The notes beneath the pieces are model-generated. The model saw nothing but the letters and a program-made list of their open reading frames with translations, was not told the DNA's origin and ran no database searches. Shown here in pieces: positions 1-5,325 of a stretch of 13,023 bases of DNA. Position 1 is the first letter of the stretch. Each line of letters opens with the position of its first letter. This stretch comes from an uncultured Oscillospiraceae bacterium (GTDB lineage Bacteria; Bacillota; Clostridia; Oscillospirales; Ruminococcaceae). The DNA lies in contig USOZ01000029.1 of the NCBI GenBank assembly GCA_900556525.1, positions 1-13,023 of the forward strand, in the 5' to 3' direction. The translations under genes were made by a program, and so were the position numbers.

Positions 1-16
1 TCCTTTCATTATCCAT
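1..16 (-). CDS. 5' end of an unidentified gene running off the left edge
   Basis: Only the first few codons are inside the window, reading Met-Asp-Asn-Glu-Arg on the minus strand. The start is chosen because an AAAGGAG ribosome binding site lies at 33-27, with 10 bases between it and the ATG at 16-14. A second in-frame ATG at 25-23 sits only one base after that site and is too close to be used. The gene lies downstream of an intrinsic terminator (58-86), and no clear promoter is visible in the short gap. Nothing can be said about its function. Confidence 0.4.
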
Positions 17-57
17 AATTATCATTCTCCTTTCTTTTTAGGGTAGTGAAAGGCACC

Positions 58-86
58 AAAAAAGGTGTCACATAACAAGGACACCT
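58..86 (-). terminator. Intrinsic terminator of the 90-aa minus-strand ORF
   Basis: On the minus strand AGGTGTC (86-80) pairs perfectly with GACACCT (69-63) around a 10-base loop and is followed at once by a run of six T (63-58). It lies about 70 bases past the stop of the 158-430 ORF. This supports that ORF being a separately terminated transcription unit. Confidence 0.8.
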
Positions 87-157
87 CTAGATTTTATTGA
101 TTATTTGTACGACAAAAACAACCAATATTATGGGAGTATCTAAACTCTCAAATCAAT

Positions 158-430
158 TTAATGCCTTGCTATGTATTCTGACAATTCAGATAATGGAACT
201 TTATTTTGTAAGTTTCCTAAATAAAAATATTTCTGTTCATTAAAGAACAAGTATAACTGGTTATTTATTATAACCTTATGAGGTTCAACATACGCTAGAT
301 TAGTATGTTCAACAATTCGTAAGCAACCTTCGTAGATTTTATATTTCTGCTTACTAAATTTGCAAGACCAATCGATTTTGGTTTTGAGTTCATCACTCAT
401 ATTGATTTTTTTCTTAATTATTTTAATCAT
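158..430 (-). CDS. Small hypothetical protein (90 aa), AT-rich, family not recognised
   Basis: I do not recognise this 90-residue protein. It starts MIKIIKKKINMSDELK and is rich in Lys, Ile, Asn and Tyr. It shows no signal peptide, no membrane segment and no known catalytic motif; the middle part (LYLFFNEQKYFYLG) looks like beta strands. The ATG at 430-428 has an AAAGGTG ribosome binding site at 446-440 with 9 bases between. An alternative start is Met11 (400-398), without a visible site. The gene is much more AT-rich (about 30% GC by eye) than the genes from birA onward. It is flanked by terminators on both sides: the tRNA terminator at 463-487 upstream and its own at 58-86. No good promoter is visible between the tRNA and its start, so it may depend on read-through or on a non-standard promoter. 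The ribosome binding site and own terminator argue that it is a real gene. Confidence 0.6.
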   Translation of the reverse strand: MIKIIKKKINMSDELKTKIDWSCKFSKQKYKIYEGCLRIVEHTNLAYVEPHKVIINNQLYLFFNEQKYFYLGNLQNKVPLSELSEYIARH

Positions 431-462
431 ATCACATCACACCTTTCTTTGCAATAACGCAC

Positions 463-487
463 AAAAAAATCAACTATTTCTAGTTGA
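463..487 (-). terminator. Intrinsic terminator after tRNA-Gly
   Basis: On the minus strand TCAACTA and TAGTTGA form a perfect 7-bp stem (487-481 with 476-470) closed by a GAAA tetraloop, followed by seven T (469-463). It lies about 40 bases past the 3' end of the tRNA gene and 33 bases before the start of the 90-aa ORF. Confidence 0.85.
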
Positions 488-528
488 CTTAATCATTAAC
501 GTCACATTGGTGCGACGATTTTATCTTA

Positions 529-602
529 TGGAGCGGACAACGGGAGTCGAACCCGCCTAAATAGCTTGGGAAGCTATGATTCTACCGATGAACTATGTCC
601 GC
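529..602 (-). tRNA. tRNA-Gly with anticodon CCC
   Basis: The minus strand folds into a full cloverleaf. The acceptor stem is GCGGACA/TGTCCGC with a U discriminator and an encoded CCA (531-529). The D arm is GTTC/GAAT with a GG-containing loop. The anticodon stem is ATAGC/GCTAT around loop TTCCCAA, so the anticodon CCC (570-568) reads GGG. The variable loop has 4 bases, and the T arm is GCGGG/CCCGT around TTCGACT. A U at position 73 is normal for bacterial tRNA-Gly. This isoacceptor is usually a minor one, since the UCC tRNA can also read GGG. It has its own promoter (615-643) and terminator (463-487), so it is a single-gene unit. Confidence 0.96.
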
Positions 603-614
603 AGACTTTTATTT

Positions 615-643
615 ATTATAATACATTTTTTGAATAATGTCAA
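615..643 (-). promoter_or_regulatory. Consensus sigma-A promoter of tRNA-Gly
   Basis: The minus strand has TTGACA (643-638), exactly 17 bases, then TATAAT (620-615). Both hexamers match the consensus perfectly. The tRNA 5' end is at 602, so the leader before processing is only a few bases long. Such a strong promoter is typical of stable RNA genes. Confidence 0.9.
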
Positions 644-712
644 TAGCGAAAATTGTCAGATTGTAAATAATAAACAAAGCATAAACATATGTCACCTTTT
701 ATTGCTTAATGG

Positions 713-741
713 TTGACACTTTCAAATTGCTGTGGTATAAT
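713..741 (+). promoter_or_regulatory. Consensus sigma-A promoter of birA-bioY
   Basis: TTGACA (713-718), a 17-base spacer and TATAAT (736-741) give perfect consensus boxes. Transcription would start near 748, leaving a leader of roughly 24 bases before the birA ATG. It is divergent from the tRNA promoter. No riboswitch could fit in such a short leader. Confidence 0.9.
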
Positions 742-752
742 ATGCACATATT
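739..752. promoter_or_regulatory. Palindrome over the birA -10 box and transcription start
   Basis: AATATG-CA-CATATT is a perfect inverted repeat with 6-base arms and a 2-base centre. It overlaps the last bases of the -10 box and the predicted start of transcription, a place where a bound dimer would block the polymerase. It does not resemble the long-spaced BirA operators known from other bacteria, so the regulator is unknown. In AT-rich promoter DNA it could also be chance. Confidence 0.3.
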
Positions 753-771
753 GCAAAGGAAGTGTTGATGA

Positions 772-1752
772 ATGCAGCTTAAAGAAGAAATTTTGCAGAT
801 CCTCGAAGAAAACAAAGGAAGTTACGTTTCGGGCGAGCAGATTGCCGAAAAACTTTATGTCAGCCGTAATGCCGTATGGAAAACGGTCGATTCTCTGAAA
901 AAAAGCGGATATCAGATAGATGCGGTACGAAAGCGCGGATATTGTCTCTCAGAGGACAGCAATATTTTTTCCGCGCAGGCAATTATTGCCGCACTTCCCT
1001 CCTCACTTCGCAAATTCATAAATATTGAAATTAAGCCTATCACGGGTTCAACCAATACAGATTTAAAAAAATCAGCTGAAAACGGCGCTCCTGAGGGGAC
1101 GGTTCTTATAGCACTTGAACAGACAGGCGGAAAAGGAAGGCTCGGCAGAAGCTTTTATTCTCCCAAAAAGACAGGTTTGTATATGAGTATACTCCTGCGG
1201 CCCGTATTCCCAGCTGAAAAATCGCTTTATATTACAACTTGCGCTGCGACGGCAGTTTCGGAAGCTGTCGACTGCACCGCAGATGTAAATTCATCAATCA
1301 AATGGGTGAATGACGTTTATTTGGACGGAAAAAAGGTGTCGGGAATATTAACCGAAGCGTCACTTGACTTTGAGAGCGGTGGGCTTCATTATGCGGTTTG
1401 CGGAATAGGCGTAAATATTTCTACCGAAATATTCCCTGACAAACTCGGAAACATTGCCGGTTCAATTTCAGACGGAAAAAAGGATCTGCGCGCAAAACTG
1501 GCAGCAGAAATTATAACAAGATTTTTCGGTTATTACAGCACTCTTGAACAGCTTGAATTTCTTCCCGAATATCGCAGACGCTCATTCCTTATAGGAAAAC
1601 GCATTGATTTTATTATGAACAACAAGGATTTAAGCGGCATAGCTGAAGATATTGACGAAAAAGCGCGGCTTGTTGTAAGGCTGGACGACGGAGAGTGCAT
1701 TGCTCTTTCATCGGGAGAAGTTCAATTAAAAAAAGGAGACATTATACGATGA
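772..1752 (+). CDS. birA: Bifunctional biotin-protein ligase / biotin operon repressor BirA
   Basis: The enzyme activates biotin with ATP to biotinyl-AMP and transfers it to a lysine of carboxylase carrier domains; class II members also bind DNA as biotin-sensing repressors. Residues 1-62 form a winged helix-turn-helix of the HTH_11 type (SRNAVWKTVDSLKKSGYQI), so this is a class II, regulator-type ligase. The catalytic domain follows: a GSTNTD stretch, the biotin/ATP loop GGKGRLGR at 119-126 (family consensus GRGRxGR), KWVND at 177-181 with the expected lysine, SGIL, and GIGVNIS. A small C-terminal SH3-like domain ends the protein. The length of 326 residues is normal. The ATG at 772 has an AAAGGAAG ribosome binding site about 9 bases upstream; the nearby ATG at 768 is out of frame and stops after four codons. 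The gene is co-transcribed with bioY, overlapping it by four bases (ATGA). It is probably autoregulated or regulates biotin genes elsewhere, but no classic BirA operator is visible here. Confidence 0.95.
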   Translation: MQLKEEILQILEENKGSYVSGEQIAEKLYVSRNAVWKTVDSLKKSGYQIDAVRKRGYCLSEDSNIFSAQAIIAALPSSLRKFINIEIKPITGSTNTDLKKSAENGAPEGTVLIALEQTGGKGRLGRSFYSPKKTGLYMSILLRPVFPAEKSLYITTCAATAVSEAVDCTADVNSSIKWVNDVYLDGKKVSGILTEASLDFESGGLHYAVCGIGVNISTEIFPDKLGNIAGSISDGKKDLRAKLAAEIITRFFGYYSTLEQLEFLPEYRRRSFLIGKRIDFIMNNKDLSGIAEDIDEKARLVVRLDDGECIALSSGEVQLKKGDIIR

Positions 1753-2270
1753 AAAAAACTTTAATTCTTGTTCGTATTGCGCTTTTTTCCGCAATTCTTG
1801 CAATTCTCGCTCAGATCACGATCCCCTTGCCCACAGGAGTTCCGATAACGCTCCAGACATTTGCCGTAGCGCTGTGCGGATACTGTCTTAATGCGAAAGA
1901 GGGCTGCATTTCTGTTGTTGTTTACCTCATGTTGGGAGCTGTTGGCATTCCTGTTTTTTCTGGATTTCAAGGCGGAATTTCACGTCTTGTCGGACCTACC
2001 GGCGGATTTTTGATAGGATTTGTATTTCTCGCATGGTTTTGCGGAATAAATTTTGAAAAAAAGCCGCTTAAAGTTATTTTCGGCATGATCGGGCTTATTT
2101 TGTGTCATCTCACCGGCGCTTTGCAGTACGCTATCCTAATGAAGATTGATTTTTTGCAGTCGTTGCTTACCGTTTCCGTTCCGTTTCTTATTAAAGATAC
2201 TATAAGCGTTGCAGCTGCTTTTTTTGTTTCATTGGCTGTTTCAAAAGTTACACGCAGGTATATTTTGTAA
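1749..2270 (+). CDS. bioY: Biotin transporter substrate-binding subunit BioY
   Basis: BioY is the membrane S component of an energy-coupling-factor (ECF) transporter and captures biotin for uptake. The 173-residue protein is almost entirely hydrophobic, with about six membrane helices. It carries the family landmarks GVPITLQTF (30-38), a GIPVF stretch (66-70) and GPTGGF (82-87). The ATG at 1749 is chosen because AAAGGAG (1732-1738) lies 10 bases before it and the protein then begins as BioY proteins do; a longer reading frame from 1695 lacks a site and would overlap birA much further. The start overlaps the birA stop as ATGA, which implies translational coupling. No ecfA or ecfT genes are nearby, so it would share a general ECF energising module encoded elsewhere, or act alone as some BioY proteins are reported to do. 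Confidence 0.93.
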   Translation: MKKTLILVRIALFSAILAILAQITIPLPTGVPITLQTFAVALCGYCLNAKEGCISVVVYLMLGAVGIPVFSGFQGGISRLVGPTGGFLIGFVFLAWFCGINFEKKPLKVIFGMIGLILCHLTGALQYAILMKIDFLQSLLTVSVPFLIKDTISVAAAFFVSLAVSKVTRRYIL

Positions 2271-2287
2271 AATTCTGCTTAAAAGGA

Positions 2288-2316
2288 TTGCATTTTTCTG
2301 AGAAAAGTGATAAAAT
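2288..2316 (+). promoter_or_regulatory. Predicted sigma-A promoter of glgP
   Basis: TTGCAT (2288-2293), a 17-base spacer and TAAAAT (2311-2316) lie just upstream of glgP; start of transcription would be near 2323. No convincing terminator separates it from bioY, so some read-through from the biotin genes is possible. Confidence 0.65.
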
Positions 2317-2348
2317 ATCATTGATTGTTGTATGAAAGGACTTGAATT

Positions 2349-4718
2349 ATGCTTTCCAAAGAAAACTTTTTAAAGGATTTCAAAAAAAATCTTGCGGAGG
2401 AATTTGGCGTTGAGCCGAAAAATGCTTCCGCATCGCAGATTCACGACGCAGTCTCAAAGGCTGTAATGCAGTACATTTCCGATGACTGGAAAAAGAGTAA
2501 GGAAGCTCACCTTGCTTCGCGCAGAGCCTGCTATTTTTCCATGGAATTTCTCGTAGGCAGAGCCGTTTATAATAACCTGCTCTGTCTTGGCATTGAGGAA
2601 GAAGTTGCCGAAGCACTTAAAGAAGTCGGCGTAAATCTTTCCGACCTTGAAGAAATTGAAGACGCAGCGCTCGGAAACGGCGGTCTCGGACGTCTTGCAG
2701 CATGTTTCCTTGACAGCGCCGCAACTCTCGATCTCCCACTTGACGGCTATGGAATACGCTACAAATACGGTTTATTCAAGCAGTCTATAAATGACGGATT
2801 TCAGTGCGAAACAGCGGATAATTGGACTCAGTACGGCGATCCGTGGAGTAAGCGCATCAACGCTGACGCTGTGACAATAACCTACGGCGACCAGACGGTT
2901 CGCGCCGTTCCTTATGATATGCCGATCGTGGCTTACGGCACGAAGCATATAAGCACGCTTCGCCTTTGGCAGTCAGAACCGATAAACGAGTTTGATTTCG
3001 GTCTGTTCAATGACCAGAAATACGAAGAAGCTTGCCGTGAACAGCGCAGAGCCGAGGATATTTCACGTGTCCTCTACCCTAACGATGATACCAGAGAGGG
3101 AAAGGTTCTCCGTCTGAAGCAGGAATATTTCTTCTCGTCCGCTTCTGTTCAGGATATTATAAAGAAGCACAAAGCAAACGGCTATGATCTGCATAAGTTC
3201 TACGAAAAAATAACTATTCAGCTTAATGACACACACCCTGTTATTGCAATTCCCGAACTTATCCGAATACTTGTTGATGAAGAGGGCTTTGATTTCTTTG
3301 AAGCGCTTGAAATTGCAAAAAAGACTTTCAATTACACCAACCACACTATCATGGCGGAAGCGCTTGAAAAGTGGAGCGTTGATATTGTAAAGGAAGTTGT
3401 TCCGAGAATATATGAAATTATTCTCCAGATAAATGAAGCCTTTATCGGAGAAATGTACAAGGCAGGAAAAATCCAGAGCGAGATATATCCTCTCAAGATG
3501 ATTTCGGGCGACCTTGTTCACATGGCTAAAATGGCGATTTACTGCTCAACATATGTAAACGGCGTTGCGGCGATTCACACCGAAATACTCAAGAATGACG
3601 CGCTCAAGGAATGGTATGCGCTTTATCCTAAAAAGTTCCAGAATAAGACAAACGGAATTACGCCGAGAAGATGGCTCGCGCTCTGCAACAAGGAGCTTTC
3701 CGCTCTTATTACCGAGCTTAACAAGGGCAGCGAATGGGTAACCGACCTCGACCAGCTCCAGAAGCTGAAATGGTTTGCTGACAACAAAAACGAGCTTCAG
3801 CGTTTTATGGACATCAAGCATACCAAAAAAGTTCAGCTTGCCGATTATATCCGCGAACATGAGGGCGTTGAGATCGATCCGAACAGCATTTTTGACATTC
3901 AGATAAAGCGTCTGCATGAATATAAGCGCCAACTTCTCAACGCTTTTGGTATTCTTTACATTTATTTCGGCATAAAAGACGGTTCGATAAAGAACTTCTA
4001 CCCCACAACATTTATTTTCGGTGCAAAATCTGCTCCCGGATACCGCCGTGCTAAGGGCATTATCAAATATATCAATGAAATAGGCAAGCTTGTAAACAAC
4101 GACCCGCAGACAAAGGATCTGCTTAAAGTTGTGTTCGTTCAGAATTATCGCGTTTCTTATGCTGAAAAGTTGGTTACTGCGGCGGACGTTTCCGAACAGA
4201 TCTCTACTGCGGGAACAGAAGCAAGCGGCACGGGCAACATGAAGTTCATGCTTAACGGTACTGTTACGCTCGGAACGCTCGACGGCGCAAATGTTGAGAT
4301 CGTCGAGGAGGCCGGCAAGGAAAATAACTATATTTTCGGCGCAACTGTTGAGGATCTTGAAGAAATAATGAAGATATACGACCCTCGTTATCTTGTCGAA
4401 AAGAATGAAAAGATAGGCCGTGTTGTACGCACTCTTATCGACGGAACAGTTAGCGACGGCGGAACAGGCGTTTTCCGTGAGCTTTACTTCTCGCTTATGG
4501 ACGGCGCAAGCTGGCACAGACCCGATAATTATCATCTTATCGGCGACCTCGAAAGCTATGTTGAAGCAAAGCTGAAGCTGAACAAGGATTATACTGATAA
4601 ATTCGGATTTGCAAAGAAATGCTGGATGAATATGGCTTGCTCAGGTAAGTTCAGTTCCGACAGAACCATTGCTGATTACGCAAAGGAAATCTGGAAGATA
4701 GAAGCAGTAAAAATGTAA
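2349..4718 (+). CDS. glgP: Glycogen/starch/alpha-glucan phosphorylase
   Basis: This cytoplasmic enzyme (GT35 family) uses phosphate to release glucose-1-phosphate from the non-reducing ends of glycogen or maltodextrin, with pyridoxal phosphate as cofactor. Family landmarks run through the whole protein: ACYFSMEFLVGR near residue 60, GNGGLGRLAACFLDS near 112, the DYxxA-like and VLYPND region near 240, QLNDTHP near 290, RIHEYKRQ-like KRLHEYKRQ near 520, and EASGTGNMKF with the cofactor-binding lysine at residue 632, followed by LGTLDGANVEI. At 789 residues it is slightly shorter than the usual 800-830 but shows no gap in the core. The ATG at 2349 has AAAGGA at 2335-2340, 8 bases upstream. It has its own promoter and is followed by a terminator (4728-4769). 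No other glycogen genes are adjacent, so it appears to be a stand-alone gene. Long minus-strand frames inside it are shadows. Confidence 0.97.
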   Translation: MLSKENFLKDFKKNLAEEFGVEPKNASASQIHDAVSKAVMQYISDDWKKSKEAHLASRRACYFSMEFLVGRAVYNNLLCLGIEEEVAEALKEVGVNLSDLEEIEDAALGNGGLGRLAACFLDSAATLDLPLDGYGIRYKYGLFKQSINDGFQCETADNWTQYGDPWSKRINADAVTITYGDQTVRAVPYDMPIVAYGTKHISTLRLWQSEPINEFDFGLFNDQKYEEACREQRRAEDISRVLYPNDDTREGKVLRLKQEYFFSSASVQDIIKKHKANGYDLHKFYEKITIQLNDTHPVIAIPELIRILVDEEGFDFFEALEIAKKTFNYTNHTIMAEALEKWSVDIVKEVVPRIYEIILQINEAFIGEMYKAGKIQSEIYPLKMISGDLVHMAKMAIYCSTYVNGVAAIHTEILKNDALKEWYALYPKKFQNKTNGITPRRWLALCNKELSALITELNKGSEWVTDLDQLQKLKWFADNKNELQRFMDIKHTKKVQLADYIREHEGVEIDPNSIFDIQIKRLHEYKRQLLNAFGILYIYFGIKDGSIKNFYPTTFIFGAKSAPGYRRAKGIIKYINEIGKLVNNDPQTKDLLKVVFVQNYRVSYAEKLVTAADVSEQISTAGTEASGTGNMKFMLNGTVTLGTLDGANVEIVEEAGKENNYIFGATVEDLEEIMKIYDPRYLVEKNEKIGRVVRTLIDGTVSDGGTGVFRELYFSLMDGASWHRPDNYHLIGDLESYVEAKLKLNKDYTDKFGFAKKCWMNMACSGKFSSDRTIADYAKEIWKIEAVKM

Positions 4719-4727
4719 TAACGAAAC

Positions 4728-4769
4728 AAAAATCCTCCCGAAGCATATATTGTTTTTGGGGGGATTTTT
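4728..4769 (+). terminator. glgP terminator hairpin that contains the next gene's ribosome binding site
   Basis: AAAAATCCTCCC (4728-4739) pairs with GGGGGGATTTTT (4758-4769) over 12 base pairs with one G-U pair and an 18-base loop. The 3' arm ends in five T. The same arm holds the G-rich Shine-Dalgarno sequence (4758-4764) of the amidase gene, whose ATG begins at 4770, directly after the hairpin. Any transcript reading through from glgP would therefore carry a buried ribosome binding site. Confidence 0.75.
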
Positions 4770-5279
4770 ATGCTTGAAGAAATCGAATATAACCGCTTTG
4801 CTGCGGTTGACTATGCGCTGAAATGGGCGTTTATGAGGAACCCTCGCTTTTATGATTTTGAGGACATTGGCGGAGACTGCACAAACTACGTTTCGCAGTG
4901 TCTATACGCGGGCTGCGGCGTAATGAACTATTCCGGCTATGACGGCTGGTATTATATTGACAGCAGTGACCGTGCGCCTGCGTGGACGGGTGTGAAGTAT
5001 CTGCAAAAGTTTCTGCTCATAAACGAAGGTGCAGGCGTTTACGGTATGCAGTCGCCTCTTGAAGCCTTAATTCCCGGCGATGTTATACAGCTTCGCAACA
5101 GCGAGGGGAATTTTTATCACTCGCTGTTCGTGTCATATGTCATTCAGCCGGCAATTCCGCAAAACATCTTTGTATGTGCACACTCTTATGACGCGCGAGA
5201 CAGGCGTTTATCAACTTACGGCTATTATGAAGCCATCGGAATCCACATTCTCGGCGCACGCAGAGAAATAAGCGAATAA
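4770..5279 (+). CDS. Amidase_6-type putative amidase, no signal peptide
   Basis: This 169-residue protein matches, by motif memory, the Amidase_6 (putative amidase) family of papain-like fold. It has YNRFAAVDYALKWA at 7-20, the hallmark GGDCTNYVSQC with the presumed catalytic Cys37, and YHS with His117 as the likely catalytic histidine. A second conserved histidine, His138, lies in AHSYDARDRRLSTY. The domain fills the protein from residue 7 on, so the start at 4770 fits; it has GGGGGGA 5 bases upstream. There is no signal peptide or membrane segment, so the product should stay in the cytoplasm, unlike Bacillus relatives with export signals. The substrate is unknown; an amide or peptide bond is likely. 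The gene is followed 5 bases later by a bidirectional terminator. No promoter of its own is evident in the 51-base gap after glgP. Confidence 0.82.
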   Translation: MLEEIEYNRFAAVDYALKWAFMRNPRFYDFEDIGGDCTNYVSQCLYAGCGVMNYSGYDGWYYIDSSDRAPAWTGVKYLQKFLLINEGAGVYGMQSPLEALIPGDVIQLRNSEGNFYHSLFVSYVIQPAIPQNIFVCAHSYDARDRRLSTYGYYEAIGIHILGARREISE

Positions 5280-5284
5280 AAGTA

Positions 5285-5317
5285 AAAAGCAGCAGTTCAA
5301 ATCCGACTGCTGCTTTT
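5285..5317. terminator. Bidirectional intrinsic terminator between convergent genes
   Basis: AAAAGCAGCAGT (5285-5296) and ACTGCTGCTTTT (5306-5317) form a perfect 12-bp stem with a 9-base loop. T runs lie on both sides: TTTT on the plus strand, and TTTTT on the minus strand opposite 5284-5288. It ends the amidase gene from the left and the CBS-MoxR-DUF58-transglutaminase operon from the right, 8 bases after the latter's last stop codon. Confidence 0.92.
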
Positions 5318-5325
5318 GTTATACT

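Noticed and set aside
52..69. Alternative hairpin GGCACC/GGTGTC
   Set aside because: It has only six pairs including one G-U pair, and it competes with the perfect 7-bp minus-strand terminator, which has a proper T run.
360..560. Plus-strand frame of 66 codons overlapping the small ORF and the tRNA
   Set aside because: It runs through a terminator and into the tRNA gene on the opposite strand and has no ribosome binding site.
661..760. Classical BirA operator (TTGTTAAC-type half-sites about 15 bases apart) upstream of birA
   Set aside because: TTGT and ACAA occur at 661-677 but are too close together and incomplete; no properly spaced pair is present.
742..771. Riboswitch in the birA leader
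   Set aside because: The leader is only about 24 bases, too short for any known riboswitch.
1695..1748. Longer N-terminus for bioY starting at 1695
   Set aside because: It would add 18 polar residues not found in BioY, overlaps birA deeply, and has no ribosome binding site, whereas ATG 1749 has a good one and forms the ATGA overlap.
3063..3521. Open frame of 152 codons on the minus strand inside glgP
   Set aside because: Same reasons: it overlaps conserved glgP sequence and has no start signals or family motifs.
3546..4535. Long open frame of 329 codons on the minus strand inside glgP
   Set aside because: It lies antisense to a fully conserved enzyme, has no ribosome binding site I can support, and its translation resembles no known protein. 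It is explained by the codon use of glgP.
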